Below, one piece after another: positions 1-8,451 of a stretch of 55,525 nucleotides of DNA. Both the position numbers and the translations under genes were made by a program. Numbering within the stretch: the stretch's first letter is position 1; each line of letters begins with the position of its first letter. The stretch covers positions 1-55,525 of the forward strand of contig NZ_LS422987.1 in the NCBI RefSeq assembly GCF_900411375.1, written 5' to 3'. The notes beneath the pieces were generated by a model. It made no database searches and was not told the origin of the DNA. It saw only the letters and a program-made list of their open reading frames with translations. This DNA is from Lentilactobacillus raoultii. Its GTDB lineage: Bacteria; Bacillota; Bacilli; Lactobacillales; Lactobacillaceae.

Positions 1-116
1 GCCATTTTCTCACGCATCTACCGGCCGTTTTGACCAGGGAATTAGTGTCAGCTTGAATTTCCATTTTCTGACGGATTATTCCAGGACGACTAAGGTGTTC
101 GGTTAATTTTTAGCTT

Positions 117-641
117 TCAAGTTTCAGTTGTTGCTTGAAAAACTGGGCTTCGCAACTGTAATGTCAACGTGTAGATAATCGTTGAACTAGCTGCCAACGT
201 CCAAAGAGGCCAAGCCTGCGAACTGCCAAAAGCCAACCAGGGAAACAAGTCATCCATCACGGTGCCCACCAGCTCTTTACCAAATCGTGTAGAAGAAATT
301 GTCTGATGAAGTAACAACAGATCCACGATTAATTGAATCACCAAAATCAAAAGCCATCCTAATAGATAAACACCGCCACCGCGGACTTGTGTTCGAAGCT
401 GACCACCGACACTCAGATAATCTTTAAATTTAGCAGTGCGTCCTTGAAAGCCGCCAATCAGACTGCCAATTACTAAAAGTGTTAGGAATGTCGGCATGTT
501 TTGCCACTGGTAGGAAAAACTTATCAACATCATCCCAACTGTATAGAGAGGTAAAAACCAATAGCCAAACCAGGTTGGCCGCTCATAAGTGAACTGTTCC
601 TTTATAAAATATAGAATGAGTGCGATCCCAAATAAATCCAT
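117..641 (-). CDS. Multi-pass membrane protein of unknown function
   Basis: This encodes about 174 residues with roughly four to five hydrophobic segments (about residues 3-14, 26-45, 50-66, 90-112 and 130-155) and short charged loops, so it is an integral membrane protein. No catalytic motif is visible. I chose the ATG at 641 because a TTG nine bases further upstream would overlap the AAAGGAA ribosome site. It stands alone; the next gene downstream lies outside the window. I do not recognise the family. The 116 bases before it hold no gene I can support. Confidence 0.55.
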   Translation of the reverse strand: MDLFGIALILYFIKEQFTYERPTWFGYWFLPLYTVGMMLISFSYQWQNMPTFLTLLVIGSLIGGFQGRTAKFKDYLSVGGQLRTQVRGGGVYLLGWLLILVIQLIVDLLLLHQTISSTRFGKELVGTVMDDLFPWLAFGSSQAWPLWTLAASSTIIYTLTLQLRSPVFQATTET

Positions 642-816
642 TGTTTCCAATTCCTTTATCGTTAATGTTATCTGATTTTACCCAATTGCCACGTCAATGA
701 CCACAATCGCGACTTTTTAAGTTTAAAATGAATCCACTGGCATTCAAAAAACGGCGTTGGCATCTTTAATCAACCAACCCCGTTTTAAGTAATAGTAATA
801 TCTCATCACTTAATCA

Positions 817-1551
817 TTATTGTGCCGTCATTCCGCCGTCAATTACAAATTCTGAACCCGTGGAATAACTGGAATCATCCGATGCCAAGAACAGCACCAT
901 CTTGGAAACTTCTTCCGGTTCAGCTACCCGTTGTAGCGGAATGGCTTTAGCAAATTCTTTAATCACCGCTTCACTATCTCCTTGATGAATCATTGGCGTG
1001 GAGATAACGCCAGGGTGAACGGAATTAACTCGAATGCCATCGTGAGCCAATTGCAAAGCAGCCGCCTTGGTCAAGCCACGAACCGCAAATTTGGTATCCG
1101 TATAACCAACGGCGCCACCAACCAAGCCATTCATTGACGAAATATTCACGATACTACCAGAGCCATTTTTCTTCATGGCCTCAGCTGCATACTTCGTTCC
1201 TAAAAAGACAGATAACTGATTAATCTTGAAGATCTTCAAATAATCGTCCACTGTAATTTCCTCAAGCGATTTATTAAAACTAATGCCTGCATTATTGACT
1301 AAAATGTCTAATTTACCAAAGTGGTCCAGCGTGGTTTGAATCACCTTTTGCCAGTCAGCTTCGCTTGAAACATCCTGTTTAACAAATAGTGCATTGTCAC
1401 CCAGTGTTTTGGCCAGTTGTTGACCCTTCTCTTCATTAATATCTGTAATGACTACCTTGGCGCCTTCGTTGATAAACAATTTTGCGTGACTGGCACCCAT
1501 GCCTTGTGACGCACCGGTAATAATCGCAACTTTATCATCTAATTTACCCAT
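817..1551 (-). CDS. SDR-family NAD(P)-dependent oxidoreductase
   Basis: A classical short-chain dehydrogenase of 244 residues. The cofactor motif TGASQGMG is at 12-19, NNAG at 86-89, and the catalytic set is N111, S138/S139, Y150 and K154 (YTDTK). The C-terminus (EFVIDGGMTAQ) is like that of lactobacillus alcohol dehydrogenases and hydroxysteroid-type SDRs. The Asp after the second beta strand (ITDIN) favours NAD(H), which is an inference. The start is the ATG behind GAGGAGG; a start ten codons upstream would place that ribosome site inside the gene. It lies just downstream of a quinone reductase-like gene in the same direction. The substrate cannot be told. Confidence 0.88.
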   Translation of the reverse strand: MGKLDDKVAIITGASQGMGASHAKLFINEGAKVVITDINEEKGQQLAKTLGDNALFVKQDVSSEADWQKVIQTTLDHFGKLDILVNNAGISFNKSLEEITVDDYLKIFKINQLSVFLGTKYAAEAMKKNGSGSIVNISSMNGLVGGAVGYTDTKFAVRGLTKAAALQLAHDGIRVNSVHPGVISTPMIHQGDSEAVIKEFAKAIPLQRVAEPEEVSKMVLFLASDDSSYSTGSEFVIDGGMTAQ

Positions 1552-1646
1552 AAATATGCCTCCTCGATATAATATAAGCAAAAACAGTTTCCATCTTTAT
1601 TATAGCGAAGCGACCGATATTCATTAAATTATCTGCTTGTTAATCG

Positions 1647-2621
1647 CTAAAACGTTAACACGATGCGCTCTTTAACTGTTTGCTTTTCCAGTGCCTGGTG
1701 AGCCCAAGCCGCATCGTCAACTGGTTTCTTAATAATCGCATCGTCTAATAAAAAGCCATCAACCATCAGTTCATTTAACAACTTGGCACTTTCGGTGAAC
1801 TGATCGATCAGCGCATGACTTAAAACAAATCCACGAATGGTCTTATCAGTCGTATAAAATTTCCGCACGTTAAAAGTAAATTTATTATCAGCTGGTGCCG
1901 TAATTAAGCCAACTGTGCCGCGTTCGTTTAGGACGTTAATATTTTCCTGAAGGGCGACTTTTCCAGATGTATCAACCACGTAGTCAACCCCATCCAAGCC
2001 ACGTTTAGCCAGTTGCTTGATTAACGATTTCTGATAATCCAATGGGCAATCACTCCCCAGTTGATCCAACTTATCAAAATCCCGTTTATTAGAAGTCGTT
2101 ACCACTTCAAGGCCCATTCGATGGGCAATTTGAACTAGTTTAGTGCCAACGTGACCGGCCGCACCTTCAACCAAAATCGTTTGGCCACTTTTTGCCCGAA
2201 AAACAGTTTTTAACAAAATTGCTGCTGTCGTCGACGAATGAACTGACGCTACCAGTTTAATCGGATCCACACTTTCTGGAATGTGAAAAAGCCGTTCAGC
2301 CGGTACGGCAATGTAACGACTGGTGGTTCCCTGACGGCCATCGTAGCCCATGCTGTTGGTCCATACCCAACTGCCAACGCCAAATCGTGCTGCGGCCTGT
2401 TCGCCGACTTTAACCACTTGACCAACCGCATCACGGCCGATAACAAACGGAAAACTCAAATCAGTCTTGTAAGATCCCGCTCGCACAAAGGTATCAACGT
2501 GATTGACCGAAACGGCCGTTACTTTTACCAATACTTCGTCATCATCAATTTCAGGTTCTGGTAAATCACCGATTATGATATTTTTCGGACTACCAGTTTC
2601 TTTAATGTAGGCTGCCTTCAT
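1647..2621 (-). CDS. Zinc-independent medium-chain (quinone reductase-like) dehydrogenase
   Basis: About 324 residues with the GroES-like N-terminal fold (GRDAVGQVVKVG near residue 65) and a Rossmann domain carrying GAAGHVGTKLVQIA (about 150-163), as in NADPH:quinone oxidoreductases. The structural-zinc cysteine cluster of alcohol dehydrogenases is absent. The start is the ATG eight bases after AAAGGAG; the GTG three codons upstream falls inside that ribosome site. It probably reduces quinones, enones or aldehydes in the cytoplasm; the exact substrate is unknown. It shares direction with the SDR gene downstream, with about 95 bases between them. Confidence 0.85.
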   Translation of the reverse strand: MKAAYIKETGSPKNIIIGDLPEPEIDDDEVLVKVTAVSVNHVDTFVRAGSYKTDLSFPFVIGRDAVGQVVKVGEQAAARFGVGSWVWTNSMGYDGRQGTTSRYIAVPAERLFHIPESVDPIKLVASVHSSTTAAILLKTVFRAKSGQTILVEGAAGHVGTKLVQIAHRMGLEVVTTSNKRDFDKLDQLGSDCPLDYQKSLIKQLAKRGLDGVDYVVDTSGKVALQENINVLNERGTVGLITAPADNKFTFNVRKFYTTDKTIRGFVLSHALIDQFTESAKLLNELMVDGFLLDDAIIKKPVDDAAWAHQALEKQTVKERIVLTF

Positions 2622-2730
2622 AAAACGCACTCCTTTTCAATTATTTGTATCATCAGTTTTATTATAAGCTGAATCAACTTTAATTTAACTTGAAGCGATT
2701 TGTGAAATGTCAGCAAAAACAAAAGCGGAA

Positions 2731-2771
2731 ACAAATCCAGCTTGTCGGCTACCTTTGTCTCCGTTTTTTAA
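2731..2771 (-). terminator. Probable intrinsic terminator
   Basis: An imperfect hairpin (CGGAGACAAA paired with TTTGTTTCCG on the minus strand) is followed by T-rich CTTTTGTTTTTG. It lies between the 78-residue unknown gene and the dehydrogenase gene, so it would end transcription of the former. Confidence 0.55.
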
Positions 2772-2864
2772 ATCAATAATCAAATAATATCTTAAATCCC
2801 ATTTACAAGCTTATTCATTTGCTCATCAAGATGCATTAAACACCTGATAATCCGATGAATAAAC

Positions 2865-3101
2865 TCACGAACGCCAAGCAATTTTAAAGCTCTGCTTACC
2901 ATCAATCGAATCAACATTTTCAACATCACCATTAACCGGCGTATGCGTCATAATAAAGCCGGGATGTTGATGACTGGTAAAATTAAATCGATAGGCCATG
3001 CCGGCTTTTTGTTTTTCCGGCTTCATCACGCCAAAACTGCCATCCGACAACTTCACAATTTGATCAGTTTTCTTCTTAGGATCGATATAAATAGTTGTCA
3101 T
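2865..3101 (-). CDS. Small soluble protein of unknown function
   Basis: A 78-residue, hydrophilic, basic protein without membrane segments or cysteines. It has a lysine-rich N-terminus (DPKKKTDQIVKL) and a His-containing middle (TSHQHPGF). The start follows a plausible GGAGGTG ribosome site. It is a single gene with a terminator-like hairpin downstream. I do not recognise it. Confidence 0.5.
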   Translation of the reverse strand: MTTIYIDPKKKTDQIVKLSDGSFGVMKPEKQKAGMAYRFNFTSHQHPGFIMTHTPVNGDVENVDSIDGKQSFKIAWRS

Positions 3102-3171
3102 TCATTTACACCTCCATTATCTATTATAGTGCGTGATAGGTAAGTGAGCCATTAATTATAACCAAATACTC

Positions 3172-3215
3172 AAAAAGCAGCCTTTCCTCAACAATTCTTT
3201 GAAAAAGCTGCTTCT
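3172..3215 (-). terminator. Intrinsic terminator after the Nudix gene
   Basis: AAGCAGC and GCTGCTT form a stem, and on the minus strand it is followed by TTTTTGAG. It lies 15 bases after the Nudix stop codon. Confidence 0.6.
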
Positions 3216-3230
3216 TTCTATCACTAATAA

Positions 3231-3686
3231 TTAGCCTAGTTTTTCAGCCGCATATGCCAGCATGTCGGCCGTTTGCTGATTCAAAAGTGGTGGTAACTGA
3301 TCAAAATCAAAGTAGGCTAACTTAACCGTCTCATCAGTGGCTGATTGTAACACTTGGCCCCCAATTTGTTTGACTTGATAAAGTGCGGAGATGGTCTGAG
3401 TAACATCCCCATTTGGATAGTGAACCTCACCCTGATCAAAAATTTTTAAGAACCTGACAATTTCAACGTCAATCCCACTATCTTCTTTATATTCCCGCAC
3501 ACAAGCCTGTGCGTAGGTTTCGCCATATTCCAGATAGCCACCTGGCAGACTCCAGTTATGCGTATCCGTTCGCAAATTCAGTAACACTTGACCGCGATCG
3601 TTCAATAAAATGCCACAAGCCGTATTCATAATAATTGGCGTGTGACCAACCATTGAACGAATCATTGAAACGTAATCCTTGGCCAT
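3231..3686 (-). CDS. Nudix hydrolase
   Basis: A 151-residue Nudix hydrolase that would cleave a nucleoside diphosphate linked to another group. The Nudix box runs from G50 to I72 (G50, E56, R64, E65, E68, G71), preceded by NWSLPGG. One departure is visible: the second Glu of the usual REUxEE core is Asp69. This is conservative for a metal ligand but not typical. The substrate is unknown. It is a single gene between a terminator and the divergent universal stress protein gene. Confidence 0.88.
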   Translation of the reverse strand: MAKDYVSMIRSMVGHTPIIMNTACGILLNDRGQVLLNLRTDTHNWSLPGGYLEYGETYAQACVREYKEDSGIDVEIVRFLKIFDQGEVHYPNGDVTQTISALYQVKQIGGQVLQSATDETVKLAYFDFDQLPPLLNQQTADMLAYAAEKLG

Positions 3687-3857
3687 TCATCATCCATCCC
3701 ATCTTTTTTTAGTTAATTGAAACTAATTTTATAATACCCTGGTGAAAGACAATCGTAAATTCATTCCCAAAAGTGTTTAAATTTGCTGTGACCTTTGTGA
3801 CGGTTTACACTATAGTTGTAAGCGGTTACTTATCAATTTAACTGAGAGGTGATTTTA

Positions 3858-4295
3858 ATGTATCAACACATTTTAGTACCACTTGATGGCAGTAAGAATT
3901 CACAAAAAGCGTTGTCCGTTGCAATCACAATTGCCAAAACTTTTTCGTCCAAATTAACGTTACTATCAGTCGTTGATAACCGGACACTGGCAGTCCCAAC
4001 AACGACCGCCACACCGGTTAATAATGCCTATACTGAATTAAAGGGCTATGCCCAGGGCATTGTCGATGCCGGTCTTAAAACGGTTCAAGAAAATGGTTTG
4101 GACGCCGACACCATCGTTTCTCAAGGCTATCCGAAATCACTCATTGCAACCGACGTTCCAAAAGAACAAAACATTGACTTAATTGTCATTGGCAAATCCG
4201 GTCGGGGTGCGGTTGATCGACTGCTGATCGGTTCAACCACCGCCTACGTTGTTCGAAACGCAACGGTGCAGGTCCTTGTGGTCAATGATAATTAA
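3858..4295 (+). CDS. Universal stress protein, UspA family
   Basis: A 145-residue single-domain Usp. It opens with YQHILVPLDGSKNS and ends with the ATP-binding pattern G-x2-G-x9-G-S (GKSGRG...IGST), so it is of the ATP-binding subclass. The ATG at 3858 is used because the GTG three codons earlier lies in the GAGAGGTG ribosome site. It is followed by a strong bidirectional terminator. The role is general stress survival and no partner is visible. Confidence 0.9.
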   Translation: MYQHILVPLDGSKNSQKALSVAITIAKTFSSKLTLLSVVDNRTLAVPTTTATPVNNAYTELKGYAQGIVDAGLKTVQENGLDADTIVSQGYPKSLIATDVPKEQNIDLIVIGKSGRGAVDRLLIGSTTAYVVRNATVQVLVVNDN

Positions 4296-4316
4296 CCCTT
4301 AAATTAATTAGGCTGT

Positions 4317-4361
4317 AAAAGGAGCTCCTTCAAGTTATTTTTATTTGAGGGAGCCCCTTTT
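4317..4361. terminator. Bidirectional intrinsic terminator
   Basis: A 17-bp stem with two imperfections (AAAAGGAGCTCCTTCAA against TTGAGGGAGCCCCTTTT) lies between the convergent usp and esterase genes, with A- and T-runs at its ends. Confidence 0.8.
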
Positions 4362-4450
4362 AAATCATCATGATTATCCAACACAATCACTTTCTAAAGC
4401 TCTATTAAAATATAGATAATTAAAATGTAATCACTATCAATCATACTAAA

Positions 4451-5422
4451 TTAAGGTTGCTTAGCAAAATAATTTTCAGCTGCAAATTCAAACATATCTA
4501 AAATAAACTTATTTGCTTCTTTTCCCGGTGTCGAATTTGGGGAAACAATATTAAAACCATGAAAACATCCTGGAAAAACTTTAAAGTGAGTTGGAACCCC
4601 GCTGGCTTTCAAATTATTAACATATATCACCGTCTCATCATGAAAAACTTCAATATCCCCAACAAATGTACAAGTTGGTGGCAAGTTTGAATAATCAGTA
4701 ATCCGAGCTGGTGCTGCGTATGGAGGAATATTATCCTTTTGATATAAACTCCCTAAGTACAATTTCCACCCAAGCCCATTTGATTTTTGATCCCACATAG
4801 GTGCATTATTATTTTGGGCAGAGTCAGAATTATTTTGATCATCAATCATGGGGTAAAGTGGCATTTGGAAAGCAATTGCGATTTCACCTCGATCACGAGA
4901 ATACACTGAAAGGGCTGCTGTTAGACCACCGCCAGCACTTTCCCCGCCAATCATAATCTGATCAGACCGCATTCCATATCGACTGCCATTACTTTTTAAC
5001 CATTTTAAAGCCAAATAACAATCATCCAAAGCAGCTGGATAAGGAGCATCCAAAGAACGCCGATAATCCGGTGAAACAACCATCGCACCAGTTCTTTCAA
5101 TAATTTTTTGAATCATCGGCCCTTCAATTTCCGGTACTAATGTCGAGTACCCTCCGCCATGGATATACAAGATACCTGGTACATCTTTCTTTAGTTTTTT
5201 TGGCGTATAAACACATATTCTTAATTCGGTGCCATTCGGCCGTAAAATAAAATGCTGTTCAAAATTGATCTTCTTGGCGGTGTCAAGGCCTTCAATGGCA
5301 AATTTTGACACTCGGTTAAACATTTTCAGCCCTTTTTTCGAGTGACCGATCCAAGACCAATATGTGCCTATTGGGGCGATACTTCTTAGATCCGGATGAA
5401 TCATATCCATTGTAACGTTCAT
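4451..5422 (-). CDS. Alpha/beta hydrolase, hormone-sensitive lipase-like esterase
   Basis: A 323-residue cytoplasmic esterase of the HSL/acetyl-esterase family. The oxyanion-hole motif HGGG is at 88-91, the nucleophile elbow GESAG has Ser162, and the probable acid and base are in GDIEVFHDE and CFHGFN near the C-terminus. It is the last gene of a minus-strand unit: acyl-ACP thioesterase, 44-residue micro-ORF, esterase. The micro-ORF stop overlaps the AGGAGG ribosome site used here, which implies translational coupling. It probably hydrolyses short acyl esters; the pairing with a thioesterase suggests acyl-lipid metabolism (inference). Confidence 0.88.
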   Translation of the reverse strand: MNVTMDMIHPDLRSIAPIGTYWSWIGHSKKGLKMFNRVSKFAIEGLDTAKKINFEQHFILRPNGTELRICVYTPKKLKKDVPGILYIHGGGYSTLVPEIEGPMIQKIIERTGAMVVSPDYRRSLDAPYPAALDDCYLALKWLKSNGSRYGMRSDQIMIGGESAGGGLTAALSVYSRDRGEIAIAFQMPLYPMIDDQNNSDSAQNNNAPMWDQKSNGLGWKLYLGSLYQKDNIPPYAAPARITDYSNLPPTCTFVGDIEVFHDETVIYVNNLKASGVPTHFKVFPGCFHGFNIVSPNSTPGKEANKFILDMFEFAAENYFAKQP

Positions 5423-5436
5423 TTAAAAATTACCTC

Positions 5437-5571
5437 CTATATTCGATAGTTTTCTTTATCAGTCCGGATGATTTGCCGCTTAAAAATATCTAAACGTTTT
5501 TTAGATAAGAACAGGCTAATCAACAATCCTGCATTCAATAAACAGCTTAGAATAAAAATGACCTTTTTCAT
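5437..5571 (-). CDS. 44-residue single-TM micro-protein between thioesterase and esterase
   Basis: The reading frame starts with an ATG eight bases after GGGAG and stops inside the ribosome site of the esterase gene. The product begins MKKVIFILSCLLNAGLLISL, one hydrophobic helix, followed by a strongly basic tail (SKKRLDIFKRQIIR). It therefore looks like a membrane-anchored micro-protein, or a leader whose translation is coupled to the esterase. It belongs to the thioesterase-esterase operon. There is no known family I can name. Confidence 0.55.
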   Translation of the reverse strand: MKKVIFILSCLLNAGLLISLFLSKKRLDIFKRQIIRTDKENYRI

Positions 5572-5606
5572 TGCCAGAACTCCCATGCTTAAATTAAAAA
5601 ACAACA

Positions 5607-6299
5607 CTATTTTAATGCTAATTCAACTTTAGCAATTGATTTTTCATTAGATCGAATGTTGTAATAAATTTCTTGTGCCACTTTTACGCGCTCATAAGTC
5701 AAAACCATTCCGGCAGTTGCCGGCCTAATATAATTAATGAACAAATTCTTTATTTGCGTCGGTTCTTCGTCGATAAAATCTAAATAACGCGCATTATTCA
5801 TATGCCCATAATTGTCCAATTGTCGATCAAAAATTTTAAAAGACGCCACACTTTTTCTAGAGAGATCAGGAATCCGAATTTTTTTGCGGGATGAAACCTT
5901 TTCATACTGATCTATAATCATTTTAATCGGAAAAGTTTGTGGCAAAGAAGCTAACTTTTTTGTTTTGAAATCAATAAAAAAAGCATCTTCAATCTGTGAA
6001 ACTAACAAATTGGCCTTTTTATCCAAAATATCGATTTTTCGGGTAATCTTATGCCGGTTTGCATTCAGAAACAACGAACGAAAATGAATTCTTTCTCCCA
6101 GTAAAAGATCTCGATAAATTTTAATTTGTTGGGAAGTCGCGAAGAATACCGTTGATGCATTTAATCTAGGCAACGAAGCTAAAACTTTTTGAAGTTGCAG
6201 CCAGCCAACGTCTTGAAATTTATCAATTAAACGACCCATCTTAATTTTGGAATCCTTACCTACTTCGGACAAAAAAACTTCGCTATCTTTTTCAAACAT
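5607..6299 (-). CDS. Acyl-ACP thioesterase-family protein
   Basis: About 230 residues with the double hot-dog layout of bacterial acyl-ACP thioesterases. The N-terminal half has MGRLIDKFQDVGWLQLQ. The second half has DNYGHMNNARYLDF, the Asn/His helix signature, near residue 165. These enzymes release fatty acids from acyl carrier protein. The start at 6299 follows GGAG by eight bases; an ATG six codons upstream has no ribosome site. It is divergent from an ArsR-type gene across a 30-bp palindrome, and followed by a micro-ORF and an esterase. Confidence 0.8.
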   Translation of the reverse strand: MFEKDSEVFLSEVGKDSKIKMGRLIDKFQDVGWLQLQKVLASLPRLNASTVFFATSQQIKIYRDLLLGERIHFRSLFLNANRHKITRKIDILDKKANLLVSQIEDAFFIDFKTKKLASLPQTFPIKMIIDQYEKVSSRKKIRIPDLSRKSVASFKIFDRQLDNYGHMNNARYLDFIDEEPTQIKNLFINYIRPATAGMVLTYERVKVAQEIYYNIRSNEKSIAKVELALK

Positions 6300-6492
6300 T
6301 GCAGAATCTCCAATCATTTAAGACATATCTTTTATCTGTCATCGTTTTAGTAAAACATACGTTGTTTTAACTCTTTAAAATCTGGATTGCTTTTACGGAT
6401 ATTCTTTCTCTGTTGACTTTTCAAAAATAGAATTTTCCCTAAAAAATTTCTGGTTAAAATGTATGCTATCATTAAGTAAATGATACTATATG

Positions 6493-6522
6493 TATGTTCG
6501 AACGTCTAGACATTTGAACATA
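6493..6522. promoter_or_regulatory. 30-bp imperfect palindrome, probable ArsR-type operator
   Basis: The outer arms TATGTTC and GAACATA and the core GTCTAGAC make a 30-bp palindrome with only two mismatched pairs. It lies 17 bases before the ribosome site of the ArsR-type gene and in the region divergent to the thioesterase gene. Such spaced dyads are typical ArsR/SmtB operators, so autoregulation and control of the thioesterase unit are inferred. Confidence 0.65.
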
Positions 6523-6551
6523 CTAATTAAAAATAATTGGAGGTATTTTTC

Positions 6552-6875
6552 TTGAACGATCGTGGTCAGGCAATTCTTGAGACATTAAATACGTGCATTC
6601 CGATTTTTGAAATGCTAAAAGATAAGAATCGACAGGAGATTATCGTTAACTTAATAGAACACGGTCCGCTAAGCGTTAATCAATTAGTGGATATGTCAGA
6701 ACTCTCCCGGCCGGCAGTATCACATCATTTGAAAATTTTGGAAGAAAGGAACATTATTAAAATAAAAAAACAAAAAACACAACGGATTAGTCAAGTGGAC
6801 TTAACAGACCTAATTCAACAATTATCATCATTAATTTCTGAACTTCAATATGCTAATCAGCATTATCAACATTAG
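6552..6875 (+). CDS. ArsR-family transcriptional regulator
   Basis: About 107 residues with one winged helix-turn-helix: DKNRQEIIVNLIEHGPLSVNQLVDMSELSRPAVSHHLKILEE. No cysteine or histidine metal-binding set is visible, so it is probably not a classical metal sensor. The start is the TTG at 6552, eight bases after GGAGG; the TTG at 6537 overlaps that site. It is divergent from the thioesterase/esterase operon across a palindromic operator and is its probable regulator. Confidence 0.82.
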   Translation: MNDRGQAILETLNTCIPIFEMLKDKNRQEIIVNLIEHGPLSVNQLVDMSELSRPAVSHHLKILEERNIIKIKKQKTQRISQVDLTDLIQQLSSLISELQYANQHYQH

Positions 6876-6961
6876 TACAGACAATTTTCTAAAAATAAAA
6901 GTAGGTTAGAAATGCCGTGTATTAAAATCACTGTTATAAATTTGAGTATAAATTTGATCAT

Positions 6962-7014
6962 AAAAAATGCCTACACCGTCAACGGATTTTGTGTTAACGA
7001 TGTAGGCATTTTTT
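6962..7014. terminator. Bidirectional intrinsic terminator
   Basis: Perfect arms AAAAAATGCCTACA and TGTAGGCATTTTTT with a 25-nt loop lie between the convergent arsR-type gene and the surface glycosidase gene. Confidence 0.9.
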
Positions 7015-7053
7015 ATGCAGATATTGCTTACTTGTATTTAGTCTCGCAATTAG

Positions 7054-8451
7054 TCATCTTTTTTGAACAACAAGCTTTTTGTTTGCCGTAATATAATGAC
7101 CATTCGAAAGCTGGTAACGAGTGACCAACCGATAATTAATCCATTTTTTAATTTTCAATCGAGTGCCAAATTTATAATGAGTTACTGAATGAGCTAAGTG
7201 CTTATTCTTATAGGCATTAATCCCTTGTTTGCTAATGACCGCAACTGTTTTGGATTTTGGCATAGATTTATAATAAAGTGAACTGACATAATCAGCCTTA
7301 GCGGTGATGTAGCCCTGCTTACCATAATTTTTGCTATCACGATTAATATCTCGAACTCGGTAACGCAAACGACCATTTGTTGAGCGTGCATATCCGGTTA
7401 CGCTAAACACTGGCCGTTTAGCCCGACTCATCTTTTTATAAGTCGCAATTTTATTGATGATCTTAAAAGTAGCTGTCTTGTAAAGATTGATCTTCTTTAA
7501 GGCCATGACGACAGACCCCTTTTTAGCGGCTGATCGAGGAGCCTTGACGACGTGAGACGGTTTTGCTGTCACTGAACTTGAAGTTGCACTTGATGAACTA
7601 GCCGTCGAGGTACTCGAAGATGGTGCAACATTCGAGCTTGAAACTGCACTTGACAAGGAAGAACTAGTTGCTGGCCCACTAGTCGAAGATGTTCCTGTAT
7701 CAGGGACTGACGCTTCTGGGCCATAAACCGACATTTCTACTAAGCCAGCTGCCCAATCAGCTTCTTGATTACCATTTTCCTTGATCACCTTATTAACCGT
7801 CAATTTGATGTATCGGGCACTTCCCGTCAATTGATGGCTTAAGAACCCAACCAACGTCTGATTATTGGACTCATCCACTTGCTTAGTCCAAGTTTTGTTA
7901 TCGTTACTGGTTTCAATCGTGTACTGATTATAAGTTTCAGAACCGTTAGTTAACCTAAAACTCAGATCAACTCGACTCAATGGCTGAGATGCTTTTAAAT
8001 CAATCGTGTAGGTATACGGGACCTTCTCTGGCTGGTAATAGGTGGTTGAAGCATCCCCATCAACAGCTTTAGTTGCCTCGTGACCCTGCTTAGTAGTTGA
8101 CGCCGTCACTGGCATGTTTTTTGACAATAATGGATTATTTGGCACATCAACTTTACCGGTTTGTGAATCCAATGACCATTTCGGTGTATAAGCCATCACA
8201 ACGCTTGGTTCATTACCTGATAAGCCAGTTATAGTCAAAGGTAACCAAATATAACCGGATTGACCAATTTCTGAAGGTAGCCATGAGTCACCCATATAAA
8301 TGTAATTGGTTTGACCATTTTGGGTTACTTTCATGATATTAGTGGGCTGACTATGATACGTCGAATTATCCCCTAGCAGACCAATGGGGGGTATCAACCT
8401 CATTCCCACTACTACTTGTTGTTCGATTAACTTTCCAACCATTTGGATCAC
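7054..8451 (-). CDS. 3' part of frameshifted surface GH43_24-like exo-beta-1,3-galactanase (C-terminal blade, F5/8C domain, wall module)
   Basis: This frame carries the rest of the gene that starts at 9760. Meaningful sequence begins near 8386, just after the shift, with GLLGDNSTYHSQPTNIM, the last beta-propeller blade. Then come a discoidin/F5/8 type C-like carbohydrate-binding domain (about residues 105-245, ending EMSVYG), a Ser/Thr-rich linker (about 248-300) and a basic, tyrosine-rich DUF5776-like module (about 315-465) of the kind lactobacillus surface proteins use for wall association. It has no ribosome site of its own, so it is probably translated only if the upstream frame is corrected. 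The HSQPTN Gln aligns, from memory, with the Gln used in catalysis by the fungal GH43_24 enzyme. Confidence 0.75.
   Translation of the reverse strand: MIQMVGKLIEQQVVVGMRLIPPIGLLGDNSTYHSQPTNIMKVTQNGQTNYIYMGDSWLPSEIGQSGYIWLPLTITGLSGNEPSVVMAYTPKWSLDSQTGKVDVPNNPLLSKNMPVTASTTKQGHEATKAVDGDASTTYYQPEKVPYTYTIDLKASQPLSRVDLSFRLTNGSETYNQYTIETSNDNKTWTKQVDESNNQTLVGFLSHQLTGSARYIKLTVNKVIKENGNQEADWAAGLVEMSVYGPEASVPDTGTSSTSGPATSSSLSSAVSSSNVAPSSSTSTASSSSATSSSVTAKPSHVVKAPRSAAKKGSVVMALKKINLYKTATFKIINKIATYKKMSRAKRPVFSVTGYARSTNGRLRYRVRDINRDSKNYGKQGYITAKADYVSSLYYKSMPKSKTVAVISKQGINAYKNKHLAHSVTHYKFGTRLKIKKWINYRLVTRYQLSNGHYITANKKLVVQKR

Noticed and set aside
1-116. Possible start of a minus-strand gene running off the left edge
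   Set aside because: An ATG near 63 opens a short frame to the edge, but there is no ribosome site and too little sequence to judge.
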